Source: Cloacibacterium sp046296655 (GTDB taxonomy: Bacteria > Bacteroidota > Bacteroidia > Flavobacteriales > Weeksellaceae). From it: DNA of 14,085 nucleotides. This document shows positions 1 to 8,784 of this stretch, one piece after another; position 1 is the first letter of the stretch, and each line of letters starts with the position of its first letter. The DNA lies in contig JBKBLE010000039.1 of the NCBI GenBank assembly GCA_046296655.1, forward strand, positions 1-14,085, given 5' to 3'. A program made the translations under genes and the position numbers. A model generated the notes under the pieces. That model made no database searches, was not told the origin of the DNA, and saw only the letters and a program-made list of their open reading frames with translations.

Positions 1-301
<301 letters not shown>

Positions 302-319
302 ATGTTTGTCTGACTCACT

Positions 320-338
320 CAAAGTTGACTTCGCTTTG
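320..338 (-). other. Small stem in the 16S leader
   Basis: A 5-bp stem (CAAAG/CTTTG with a 9-nt loop) lies about 20 nt upstream of the mature 16S 5' end in the precursor. It could belong to the processing or antitermination leader. In most bacteria the main processing stem pairs this leader with sequence beyond the 16S 3' end, which is outside the window, so the role is a guess. Confidence 0.25.
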
Positions 339-441
339 GTTTATTTTTTTTACTTGGTTGTTATATTGTATTTCAAAGATCTCTTTTTCTTTCGCTCCTC
401 AGAAAACTTTTCTGTCATCTTGCGTTTCTGATTTGCGAGTG

Positions 442-472
442 CAAAAGTATTAATTATTTTTTAATCAACAAA
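442..472 (-). promoter_or_regulatory. rRNA promoter P1 (proximal), Bacteroidota type
   Basis: On the minus strand there is a -33 TTTG (complement of 469-472), a 19-nt spacer and a -7 TACTTTTG (complement of 442-449). This matches the Bacteroidota sigma consensus TTTG-N17..23-TAnnTTTG exactly. The start point would be near 435-438, giving a leader of about 135 nt before 16S. It is the closest of three equivalent promoters. Confidence 0.75.
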
Positions 473-591
473 ACTTTTTTTGATATTTTTTTCAAGAACC
501 TCAGTCGCACTATTTATTATGTTAGCTTAACTTAACGTATCTCTCTCAAAAAAAAACTTTACTCTTCTGCGCTCCCTCATTTAAGGGACTG

Positions 592-622
592 CAAAGATAA
601 TGCTTTTTTCCAAACTTCCAAA
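592..622 (-). promoter_or_regulatory. rRNA promoter P2 (middle), Bacteroidota type
   Basis: On the minus strand a -33 TTTG (complement of 619-622) is separated by 19 nt from the -7 TATCTTTG (complement of 592-599). The early transcript carries a small hairpin at 573-588 (TCCCT/AGGGA stem) and then GCGCAGAAGAG, a motif echoed after P3. Confidence 0.75.
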
Positions 623-704
623 TATTTTCTTAAAATATTTTTATGTTCTCGTTTCGTATCTTTTTCCTTAATTACCTCCTGCGCTTCCCCGTTGTTTCGG
701 ATTG

Positions 705-737
705 CAAAAGTATGACGATAAACCTATACGATGCAAA
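705..737 (-). promoter_or_regulatory. rRNA promoter P3 (distal), Bacteroidota type
   Basis: On the minus strand a -33 TTTG (complement of 734-737) is separated by 21 nt from the -7 TACTTTTG (complement of 705-712). The early transcript reads through GGGAAGCGCAGGAGG, similar to the region after P2. The three -7 boxes are at intervals of about 150 and 113 bp. Tandem promoters are usual for rRNA operons that need high growth-dependent output. Confidence 0.72.
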
Positions 738-739
738 TA

Positions 740-830
740 TTTTACACAAAAAAATTATACAGTTGTTTAAATTGGGGAAAACATTATTCTGATAATAAAC
801 AACTTACACTCATTTTCAAAGTTATCCACA
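740..830. other. Two DnaA-box-like 9-mers in AT-rich spacer
   Basis: TTTTACACA (740-748) and TTATCCACA (822-830) both fit the DnaA-box consensus TTWTNCACA on the plus strand. A third, poorer relative is TTATACAGT (755-763). They lie between the distal rRNA promoter and vanZ. DnaA could bind here as a transcription regulator or a minor titration site. Two boxes without a cluster or an AT-rich unwinding repeat are not enough to call an origin, and chance matches are likely in DNA this AT-rich. Confidence 0.25.
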
Positions 831-850
831 ATAAGAAAATACGCCTTATT

Positions 851-867
851 TACTATAATTTATAGTA
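851..867 (-). terminator. Weak AT-only palindrome downstream of vanZ, possible terminator
   Basis: TACTATAA and TTATAGTA form an 8-bp stem around a single central base, 34 bp past the vanZ stop codon on the transcribed minus strand. The stem has few G-C pairs and no U-tract follows, so intrinsic termination would be weak. No better candidate ends the gcvH-vanZ transcript before the rRNA promoter region. Confidence 0.25.
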
Positions 868-900
868 TAACCTCTAAGTATTATTGGGGATTCTAGAATT

Positions 901-1263
901 TTAGAAGTAATAATTTTTTATTTTTTGATAAGTAAAATATCCCATCAAGACTCCTAATATATCTGCAACAAGGTCTAACAATTCCATACTTCTGCCTAAA
1001 TGCATTTCTCTTTGTAGTATTTCTGTACCTAATCCATATATAAACATGATTAAGAAAAAGGTAAAGAATCGCATTCTAGGAAAACTTATTCTGAAAACAA
1101 ATCCTAATAGGGCGAATATTGAAATATGTAATAATTTATCAATTCCTGAGAACATAAACCAATATTCTTTGTTTTCTACTCCTGGTTTGAGGAGCATATA
1201 CGTGAGTATTGCCCAATAAATGGGCAATACGTAATATCTAAATATGTGAGTTATCTTATCCAA
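901..1263 (-). CDS. VanZ-family integral membrane protein
   Basis: This 120-residue protein has four hydrophobic segments (about residues 10-26, 44-60, 65-80 and 98-112). It shows the VanZ-like pattern DKLLH (42-46), GTEILQ (79-84), R91, D97 and the closing D-ILG motif (101-104). The family is named after a teicoplanin-resistance accessory protein. Short stand-alone members are common in Bacteroidota and their function is not established, so no resistance role is implied. The frame starts with TTG at 1261-1263, overlapping the last 8 bases of gcvH (TTGGATAA). This suggests translational coupling, and no ATG lies in frame before the first membrane segment. No strong ribosome-binding site is visible, so the exact start is uncertain. 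It is probably transcribed from the gcvH promoter. Confidence 0.85.
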   Translation of the reverse strand: MDKITHIFRYYVLPIYWAILTYMLLKPGVENKEYWFMFSGIDKLLHISIFALLGFVFRISFPRMRFFTFFLIMFIYGLGTEILQREMHLGRSMELLDLVADILGVLMGYFTYQKIKNYYF

Positions 1264-1633
1264 TGAGTTCTTGGTACTGTTCTGCAGTTAGCAATTCTGA
1301 TAGGTCTGCACCTTCTGAAAGTTCTACTTTTACAATCCATCCTTTTCCGTATGGGTCTGTGTTTACCAATTCTGGTTCACCTTCTAACTCTTCATTAAAC
1401 TCTATTACTTTACCTGAAACTGGTAAATATAAATCTGAAACAGTTTTTACAGCTTCTACGCTACCGAATACTTCTCCCGCATTTAAATCATCGTCTACAG
1501 TATCTACATCTACAAAAACGATGTCTCCTAATTCGCTTTGAGCAAAATCAGTGATTCCAACTGTAGCTACGTTTCCTTCTAGTTTAACCCATTCGTGATC
1601 TTTGGTGTACTTTAATTCTGATGGTGTGTTCAT
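1256..1633 (-). CDS. gcvH: Glycine cleavage system H protein
   Basis: GcvH is the lipoyl shuttle of the glycine cleavage system: it carries the aminomethyl arm from P-protein to T-protein and is re-oxidised by L-protein in the cytoplasm. The 125-residue product has the usual family length. It contains the biotinyl/lipoyl fold with GSVEAVKTVSDLYLP, in which Lys63 is the expected lipoylation site, and the N-terminal KYTKDHEWV typical of the family. The reading frame is open for 16 codons further upstream (to 1681), but those codons run through the promoter described at 1651-1682. Family alignment also begins at MNTPSELKYT, so the ATG at 1631-1633 is chosen. gcvH is separated from sprA by a terminator and has its own promoter. 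No gcvP or gcvT is nearby, as is common in flavobacteria. Confidence 0.96.
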   Translation of the reverse strand: MNTPSELKYTKDHEWVKLEGNVATVGITDFAQSELGDIVFVDVDTVDDDLNAGEVFGSVEAVKTVSDLYLPVSGKVIEFNEELEGEPELVNTDPYGKGWIVKVELSEGADLSELLTAEQYQELIG

Positions 1634-1650
1634 TTCTAATTTTTTTTTCC

Positions 1651-1682
1651 CAAAATTAATGAAATTATATGGAGGTTGCAAA
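1651..1682 (-). promoter_or_regulatory. gcvH promoter, Bacteroidota type
   Basis: On the minus strand a -33 TTTG (complement of 1679-1682) is followed after 20 nt by the -7 TAATTTTG (complement of 1651-1658). Transcription would begin near 1645, about 12 nt before the gcvH ATG, leaving a very short A-rich leader. This placement decides the gcvH start and makes gcvH-vanZ a unit separate from sprA. Confidence 0.7.
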
Positions 1683-1693
1683 AAAGTTTTTTC

Positions 1694-1726
1694 TAAAAAA
1701 ATAGAACCAAATAAATTTGATTCTAT
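1694..1726 (-). terminator. Rho-independent terminator of the ruvA-sprA unit
   Basis: In minus-strand RNA, complements of 1715-1726 and 1701-1712 pair as a 12-bp stem with a 2-nt loop (AUAGAA.CAAAU against AUUUG.UUCUAU, with one U-G wobble). A run of seven U's (complement of 1695-1701) follows directly. It lies 33 bp past the sprA stop codon and just before the gcvH -33 box. Confidence 0.7.
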
Positions 1727-1758
1727 TCTATATTATATACTATATATTATATGTGTAT

Positions 1759-4700
1759 TTAGAAACCTTGACCTCCTCCAAAATTAAAGGTTGCCGTAAT
1801 ACCAGCTCTCACAGTAGAAAGCGGAAATGCTGTAGAAATTTTATACTTGGTCATTAATTGATCATAAAAGAATCTTAGATTAAAGTTTTGAGAGACGTTA
1901 TAATCTGCCGAAACTTTTACGCTCATTAATCTTTGACCTCCGGTAATCTGTGAATCATCTAATAATATATTGGTAATTCTGGTTTGATTATCTCTCAATG
2001 AAAAATCCGCTCTTACATTTAAATCACTTTTCAGATTTTTTTCTTTTCCTTGATACCTAACTTTGATTTTTAAATCTTTTAAAATATATCCAAAACCAAA
2101 AACATATTCAGAACCTAAATCTTCGGTTAAAGTATGATTTACCAAACCGAGTGTATACATTCTGTTCTTATTATATTGTAAACGGAACTGCATATTATTT
2201 CTCATGGTAACATCTGCTCCTAAAAGTGGAGAGAAATCTTCTACATAACCAATCGTGTTAAATGTATAAGGATTGTACACATCATTATTAATATCATATT
2301 GAGGAGCTCCCGGATTTACATTCTTATTATAATAGTCTACACTTTTTTGAATTCCAGTTGCGGTATAAGTAGAAGTATAAGCATGAAGAATATCAAACTT
2401 AGCAAACTGACTATTTATAAAAGGTATGTTTTTAATTCCCCAATAAGTAATTCTCCAGTTTGGCATTGGAAATTTAGATTTTTCTAAATTGTTATTTTTC
2501 GTTGGAGATTTTCCTTCAATCGCTGCTTGGAAAGCTGGAATCAAAACATACGCATTGGCTTTGCTGTAATGTTGTGCGTAACCATCAGCTTGTGGTGTTC
2601 CATACATTTGAGAAATGGTCTTAGAGTTTGCTATGATTTTTTCGTAAATATTATCGCTTCCAAAACTTGTTTTCAAGAGAATATTAGAATTGGTAAACGT
2701 AATCATTTCACTAGCGAAAGAAAAATCGAACTGAGGTGTACTGCTAATCGCATCTACATTAAAGTTACCATGCATTAAATTTTTCATGTAGTTTTTGGTA
2801 AAACTCACATCTATTCTAAAATCATTGATTGGCTGTATCTGAATATTCCCAGTAAGATTTCTGGTAGTCATCTGAGAGTATGCTTCCGTCATGTATTCCG
2901 AAGAAGAAATCCAACTGTTTTCTATAGCATATCTTCTGATGTCTGCTTGAGAACCCAACAAGAATCCAAAAGTTGGACCGCCAATTCCTTTTCCATATCC
3001 ATAGAAATTAGGAGAAGATAATAATCCTGGTAAAACCGTTCCATTATTTTCAGTATAATTAAAATCTAATTGTTTTATCGCCGTCAATGCATAAGCAAAA
3101 GCTTGAGTAGGCGTCAATTTATTTTTAAAAGTATAAGATTTGAATGCTTTTTTCCTTCCTTTTTTCAAGAAATTCTGAGTGTAAACATTGTTCAGTGAAT
3201 CTATTTCAGATTTTCTGGCATTCATTTTATCATTTACTTTTCTAAAATATTTAAACTTATTGAAGAAACTATTAAAATCTGCACCTCCAGTTACATTAAT
3301 ATTATTGGTATTCTGCGCCAAGTTCCCCAATTTTATTCCATTAGTATCTACCATCGCTGTAGAACGAGCACTCCAATTGTACTGTACACCGTAACCAATC
3401 TCCGTATTTACAAAATCTAAATACGGTAAATTTTCGAATGGTAATCTATAACTCAACTGAATTCTATGGTTATAAAGAACCGGTCTTCCTTTTTGGAAAA
3501 CATTTTGGAAAATAGAACTTCTGTCGAACGTTTGAATATCCAATTGGTCATTAATCGTTCTTGTAGCTGATGAAATATCTAATTTTAGGGATTTGGTTAA
3601 ATTAAATCCTACGTTATATTGCCAACCGAAGAAGAAGTTTCGGTTTTTAATCACATCAAAATCTGCAGAAGAATTTCCATTGAGCAACGCATCAATATTT
3701 CTAAATTCTAATTCATTGTAATTTCTGTCTAATTCTGCTCTGAAAGAAACTCTTGTCGGAACTATGTTAAAATTAATTTCTTTTGCCCATTTCAGATAAG
3801 GATAAGACTTCGCAGTATCGCTTACAATTTTATTAAATGGCTTAAGATTCCAAGGTTTAAAATTAAAACTGTAATCTATATTTCCTCTTAAATATTGTCT
3901 GTAATTGTCTTTAGTATAAACATCTCTATACTTATCATCATTATAAATTAAAGAAATGGATAAGTTTTCTACATCATAGAATTTTGGTTTTTTATTAGGA
4001 TTCATTCTATCCTTTCTCATATTGAGTACACCAATACTTCTTTGTTGTGTATACGTTCTTGCTACTTTTTTCAGTTCATCTTTCTTTGGATCTTTGTTAA
4101 ATTCCACATCATCATTTAGTGGATTGTACTTAGGATCTTCTATGGTCTGAGAATAAGAATAATTCACTGGAATCTTCAGTCCTAACTTTTCTGGCAAAAA
4201 TTTATCTACATTCACCATCGTATTGATCCCAAAAGCTGAGTTGGTGGTTTGTGAACGTTCTGCAGGTTTTTGGTTGATGAATCCAAAACCAATCGTAGAA
4301 TAAGCTCCACTCGCGTTTACGGTAGCAAAGTCTCCTAAATTGAAATTAAGATTTGCGTTTCCAGCATAACCACCTTTATTTTCAATACCCGAAAGTCTAA
4401 TTTCATTCACCCAAAGAATAAGATTTTTATCTACCTCATCATTATTTCTTACCCCAATCATCATGGTGGTAATATTTCCTAAACTTGGTCTACCTTTTAC
4501 GTAGAAGGCTTTATTTTCATCACCAAAATCTGCCGAAGTAAATCTTTCGTTGGTTACCGTAGAATTTTTATCTCTCAAGATTTTTAAATCTACAAAATCC
4601 TGAATCGCTAATCTCACGGTGTTTTCATTGGGCCAAATATCAAGCGGAGAAGTGGCATTAGGAGCGGTATATTTCAGCGAAGCTTCATATTCATAGTAAT

Positions 4701-7700
4701 TATCTGTAGCATCACTACCGAATCTGATGAAGAATTTCGCAGATTTATCAAGATTAGAACCTTTGCCAATTAAATCTTGTGCGTGAACAAATAATTCTAA
4801 ATTTTGGAATCTTCTCATATCTAAAGCGATATTTTTGAAAACACCTCTTGCTTCACCATTCGGAAGGTTGATTTTCATATAAAGAGAAGCTTCGTTTTGT
4901 CTTTGTGCACCTGCATTTCCGCTGAGGACTTGTCTTTCAATTCCTGGAGGCAACACATAAGGTGGAGTTCCCAATGCATTTTCTTCTAAGTTTACACTTC
5001 CTACATCAAATTTAGAGTTATCTACAGTTCCTGTTCCTTCAAATTGGTTCTGATCATCTACTCTATTTGAAGCAATTCCTTTTCCATATTTTCTCCATTC
5101 GCTTCTTACCAAGTCTAATGTTCCGAATCTAATCGTAGCGGTTTCATCAAAACCTGTAAGGATCATTCTGGCGAATCTTACATTATTTAAAATTTGATCT
5201 GCTCCAGAAGTTTCGGTAGAAGAATTATAATTGGCAACTGGAATTCTGAATAAGAACCATTTATTTTTAGAAGTTTGTCCGTTTTGGAATTTCACTTCTA
5301 CTTCTTTTACATCTACAATATTATTTCTTCCTAAAACCAATTCGCTCTGTGCTAAATTAATATCATACTGATTGTAATTTTCGCTTTGGTCTAGGTTATA
5401 ATCTTTATTTACATCTTCTGCATCTGGAGTTTGAGAAGAAACTTCTAAAGAGTTCGACTGAGAGTTTCCATCTGGATTTCTGAAATATTTATAACGCTCA
5501 ATCATAGATGAAGCTAATGCTCCCTGAAACTGATTAGAAAGATAAAACACAAAATCATCTGCAGCTGGGTCTGGCTCATTTTTTACTGGATTAATAAAAT
5601 TGGTATTGAAAGTTGTAGCTTCTGCCACATTATCCAATCCATCAAAACCTACATCTTGAGCTGTTCTTTCTTCGTTTTCTGTACCGAAAGCATATAAAAC
5701 TGGGAATTGGTCTGGCTGAGTTCCCCAATTGGTAGAAGAAGTTTTCGCTGGAGTATTGGGTGTAGGTAAACCATTTTCATATTGCAGTTTTCCATCTTTC
5801 AAAATATCTTCCGAAACGTTTCCTAATTGCAACATTAATTTAGGGGCAGTTCCTAACATTTTACCGTCTGCATAAGGATCCATCATCCAAAATTCTACAT
5901 ATTCTATATTAGAGCTTCTGAAGTTAGAAACGGTAATAGGTCTCATTAAACCAGCCCATCTTTGTGATGGAATTTCTGCATTTTGATTTAAGTTATACGG
6001 ACCTCTTTCTTTAGGATAATACGTAATATCAAAAGTATTGATGAAGGTTTGTTCACCAGCTACAAAATCTCTATTGTTAAAGAGTTCTCTCATCTGAACT
6101 CTTCTGGAAGCATGATTAGAAAGTGCTTCAGCGTTAATTCCATTCGGTGCCTTTCCTCCAACTCCATAAAACCTTGGGTCTATATTATACCAAGATAGTA
6201 AACCTCTTCCATATCCATTGGTTAAGTCATTATTATTAGAACTTCCGAAACCGATTTCAGGTTTAGATGCTAAACTCCAAACTGCAGGTTCTTTTAAAGA
6301 AATTTTAGAAGTGGTTTGTTCAAAATCATCAATGTAAGATTCATCATTAATTCCTTTATTTTGACCTGGAATAAGATATGCTCCTTCTAATTTCAAATTA
6401 ATATTAGATGGTGCTTCTGTATTGATAAACGGAATTTTATCTGTAAGTCTGGTTAAAAACTGTGATTGGTTATTGTACATTAGGTTAAAACCAGCCATCG
6501 TGTTATTCACCGCTTCAAAACCTGTTTGTACTTTTTGAGTGAGTGGTGTTTCTGAATAATTCACCACAGTTGCACCAATGGTAAGATTTTCATTAAATTT
6601 TCTCTCGAGATTTAACCCTAAAAATCTTTTTCTCTGTGTGTTAAAGGTCATTTGGTTTTCCAAACTCACGTTGATGGCTTGACCAGATTGTTTCACCATT
6701 TCATTGATGATGGTTACTTGACCTATCATATAATCTACCGTATAATCTACTCCTTCTGTAAGTACTACTCCATTGGCAGTTACTTTTACAGAACCACGTG
6801 GAACATTAATCGCTCCCAAAGAAATTCCCGTTCCTTGTGAACCTTTATATCTACCTTCGATGGTGTATCTAAGTGCTAAATTATTTTCAGAAGCGACTTG
6901 TTTTTGTTGGGTGTACAGCTCATTGAAAACAAATTTCGGGTCATTGCTTCCTAAAACAGATTCTAAGTAATTCCCAAAAGGTTGAGCTTTGGTAAACATT
7001 ACTCTTCCGTTTTGTGCATCTACCGTAATTCCTTGTACAAAATCAAATAAACCATCTCCTTGTTGACCATTCGTATTGTTCTGAATATCGTTATTTACAT
7101 TCAGTCTATCCCAATTGAATAATTTTAATAAATTTTGGTCTGCAACAGGGGTTCCAGGTAGATAATTTACTTTTCCACCGCTTTCATTATCACGATATAA
7201 AACATTTAACAAGAAATTTTGTGAATCAATTTGATTGGCATTTAATGAATACACGTTTTTCATCATTAAATTCCACATCGGTGAAGTGGTTTTGACGGAA
7301 ACGTTTGGTTTCAATAATTTGGTAATCACTACTGGACTTTCTTCGGAAAATTCCCCTACTTTATAGACTTTGCTGTCACCAGAAACGGTATAAGAGAAAG
7401 ATACCGCCAAAAGTTGATTGTCATTTAGTCTTTGGTTCAAAGAAATATAACCCACTTGTGGATTAAAGGTATATTCAGCAGGATTTAATCTTTTTGCTTT
7501 TCTATTAAAGATAAAATGTTCGCCGTCTTTATAATTGGGGTCACCTGTAGTATTCGGAAGTGATTGATTGTTAATCGCGTTGTAGGTTTGGTTTACATCT
7601 CTTATTCCGCCAAGATTGGCTACAGCATTATAAACCCCTAAATTAGAATTATCTGGAAAACTTCCGCCTTCACCCAAATCTCTAATCCCGAGAATACTTT

Positions 7701-8778
7701 TTTGCTCTTGCAAATTACCAGAACCTTGGTCTAAAACCCAAAGTTCTAATCGAGTAATCGAAATTCTAGAATTGATTAAAGGATAATTGGCTAAAGCGTT
7801 GTCATAATTATTTAAGAAATATTGGCCTAAAAAATAGTGCTGATTATCTTCGTAATCATAAGCGTTTATTTTGAAGGTTTGCATTACACCACCACCTTGA
7901 ACTACAATATTTCTAGCTTCACCTTGTTGCTGAGAAAACACCAAAGTTCCGTACGTTTTCCCTAATTGGAATTCTGTTTTTAGACCAAAAAGAGATTCAG
8001 AACCTCTGATTAAATTGGTAGAAAGTGGCATATTCACATTACCGAATTCTACTCTTTTTATAATTTTATCCTCGCCACCTTTTAGTGGATTTTTTGCTTC
8101 GCTGATGGCTTGATTTTGTAAATCTCTCCAGGTTCCTTTGGCTTGCCAAACGAGATTCATTCTGTTTTCGAATGCAAAACCAGACTGCGTGTCATAATTG
8201 GCTTTGAGTTGAAGATTTTCTCCAACTTTCCCTAAAACACCCAACTGAATTCTTTGCTGAATATTAATCGCAAAATTGCTTCTGTTTTGAGGAAGAATTA
8301 ATGGATTCTCAATTTTCTGGTGCAAACCTCCTAAATCAAAACTCGCAAAACCATTTGGAATCAATTCTATTTTATTGCTCCCAAAAATGGTTTCAAAAAT
8401 TTTATTTTTGATGGTCACACTTTGAATTAAGCCTTTCTTTTCGGCTTCTTTTTTGTCTTCTTTGTAGAGATTTCCGCCAAAAGCTTTTTGTTGATAATAA
8501 TCTTTGAGGCTATTATTCAGCGTGTATGTAGAATATTCTTTTGGAGTAAGAACGATGGGCGCTCCTGTTACTGTATTTCCAATTTTTGGGTAGAGATAAT
8601 ACATACCCGTTTTTACATCATAGAACGCTTCGTATCTCGTAGGATTGGGCAAGGCATAATCTTTCCTTATAGAAATATTGGCTGTATCCGAAGGCTTTTG
8701 CTGCGCAAAAAATAACGCAGAAAAACATAGAAATACAAACGAAAAATAGATTTTATGCAGAGGAAAAGTTTTCTTCAC
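1759..8778 (-). CDS. sprA: Type IX secretion outer-membrane translocon SprA (gliding motility / Sov)
   Basis: SprA (Sov in Porphyromonas) forms the very large outer-membrane beta-barrel through which type IX secretion cargo leaves the periplasm. It works with PorV and a plug protein. The product is 2339 residues, close to the roughly 2400 residues of Flavobacterium johnsoniae SprA. It begins with a signal peptide (basic start, hydrophobic core at residues 10-24, likely cleavage after FFA, residue 25). It is rich in alternating aromatic/polar beta-strand patterns throughout and ends in TATFNFGGGQGF. The N-terminal part has the SprA_N-like stretch IQQRIQLGVLGKVGENLQLK. The frame is intact over 7 kb. 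The start is a GTG at 8776-8778, six bases after the ruvA stop, so co-transcription with ruvA is likely. A terminator follows. The open frames inside it on the opposite strand are shadows. Confidence 0.96.
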   Translation of the reverse strand: MKKTFPLHKIYFSFVFLCFSALFFAQQKPSDTANISIRKDYALPNPTRYEAFYDVKTGMYYLYPKIGNTVTGAPIVLTPKEYSTYTLNNSLKDYYQQKAFGGNLYKEDKKEAEKKGLIQSVTIKNKIFETIFGSNKIELIPNGFASFDLGGLHQKIENPLILPQNRSNFAINIQQRIQLGVLGKVGENLQLKANYDTQSGFAFENRMNLVWQAKGTWRDLQNQAISEAKNPLKGGEDKIIKRVEFGNVNMPLSTNLIRGSESLFGLKTEFQLGKTYGTLVFSQQQGEARNIVVQGGGVMQTFKINAYDYEDNQHYFLGQYFLNNYDNALANYPLINSRISITRLELWVLDQGSGNLQEQKSILGIRDLGEGGSFPDNSNLGVYNAVANLGGIRDVNQTYNAINNQSLPNTTGDPNYKDGEHFIFNRKAKRLNPAEYTFNPQVGYISLNQRLNDNQLLAVSFSYTVSGDSKVYKVGEFSEESPVVITKLLKPNVSVKTTSPMWNLMMKNVYSLNANQIDSQNFLLNVLYRDNESGGKVNYLPGTPVADQNLLKLFNWDRLNVNNDIQNNTNGQQGDGLFDFVQGITVDAQNGRVMFTKAQPFGNYLESVLGSNDPKFVFNELYTQQKQVASENNLALRYTIEGRYKGSQGTGISLGAINVPRGSVKVTANGVVLTEGVDYTVDYMIGQVTIINEMVKQSGQAINVSLENQMTFNTQRKRFLGLNLERKFNENLTIGATVVNYSETPLTQKVQTGFEAVNNTMAGFNLMYNNQSQFLTRLTDKIPFINTEAPSNINLKLEGAYLIPGQNKGINDESYIDDFEQTTSKISLKEPAVWSLASKPEIGFGSSNNNDLTNGYGRGLLSWYNIDPRFYGVGGKAPNGINAEALSNHASRRVQMRELFNNRDFVAGEQTFINTFDITYYPKERGPYNLNQNAEIPSQRWAGLMRPITVSNFRSSNIEYVEFWMMDPYADGKMLGTAPKLMLQLGNVSEDILKDGKLQYENGLPTPNTPAKTSSTNWGTQPDQFPVLYAFGTENEERTAQDVGFDGLDNVAEATTFNTNFINPVKNEPDPAADDFVFYLSNQFQGALASSMIERYKYFRNPDGNSQSNSLEVSSQTPDAEDVNKDYNLDQSENYNQYDINLAQSELVLGRNNIVDVKEVEVKFQNGQTSKNKWFLFRIPVANYNSSTETSGADQILNNVRFARMILTGFDETATIRFGTLDLVRSEWRKYGKGIASNRVDDQNQFEGTGTVDNSKFDVGSVNLEENALGTPPYVLPPGIERQVLSGNAGAQRQNEASLYMKINLPNGEARGVFKNIALDMRRFQNLELFVHAQDLIGKGSNLDKSAKFFIRFGSDATDNYYEYEASLKYTAPNATSPLDIWPNENTVRLAIQDFVDLKILRDKNSTVTNERFTSADFGDENKAFYVKGRPSLGNITTMMIGVRNNDEVDKNLILWVNEIRLSGIENKGGYAGNANLNFNLGDFATVNASGAYSTIGFGFINQKPAERSQTTNSAFGINTMVNVDKFLPEKLGLKIPVNYSYSQTIEDPKYNPLNDDVEFNKDPKKDELKKVARTYTQQRSIGVLNMRKDRMNPNKKPKFYDVENLSISLIYNDDKYRDVYTKDNYRQYLRGNIDYSFNFKPWNLKPFNKIVSDTAKSYPYLKWAKEINFNIVPTRVSFRAELDRNYNELEFRNIDALLNGNSSADFDVIKNRNFFFGWQYNVGFNLTKSLKLDISSATRTINDQLDIQTFDRSSIFQNVFQKGRPVLYNHRIQLSYRLPFENLPYLDFVNTEIGYGVQYNWSARSTAMVDTNGIKLGNLAQNTNNINVTGGADFNSFFNKFKYFRKVNDKMNARKSEIDSLNNVYTQNFLKKGRKKAFKSYTFKNKLTPTQAFAYALTAIKQLDFNYTENNGTVLPGLLSSPNFYGYGKGIGGPTFGFLLGSQADIRRYAIENSWISSSEYMTEAYSQMTTRNLTGNIQIQPINDFRIDVSFTKNYMKNLMHGNFNVDAISSTPQFDFSFASEMITFTNSNILLKTSFGSDNIYEKIIANSKTISQMYGTPQADGYAQHYSKANAYVLIPAFQAAIEGKSPTKNNNLEKSKFPMPNWRITYWGIKNIPFINSQFAKFDILHAYTSTYTATGIQKSVDYYNKNVNPGAPQYDINNDVYNPYTFNTIGYVEDFSPLLGADVTMRNNMQFRLQYNKNRMYTLGLVNHTLTEDLGSEYVFGFGYILKDLKIKVRYQGKEKNLKSDLNVRADFSLRDNQTRITNILLDDSQITGGQRLMSVKVSADYNVSQNFNLRFFYDQLMTKYKISTAFPLSTVRAGITATFNFGGGQGF

Positions 8779-8784
8779 TTGTGT

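Noticed and set aside
740..830. Chromosomal origin of replication
   Set aside because: Only two good DnaA boxes, no box cluster or unwinding repeats, and no dnaA, dnaN or similar gene nearby.
901..1263. Glycopeptide resistance gene
   Set aside because: VanZ-like proteins are widespread and mostly unrelated to resistance; no vanHAX genes are present.
1263..1541. Plus-strand open frame of 92 codons opposite gcvH
   Set aside because: It is the shadow of the strongly conserved gcvH frame.
6652..6970. Overlapping plus-strand open frames inside sprA
   Set aside because: sprA is a continuous, family-like frame here; these have no recognisable motif or start signal.
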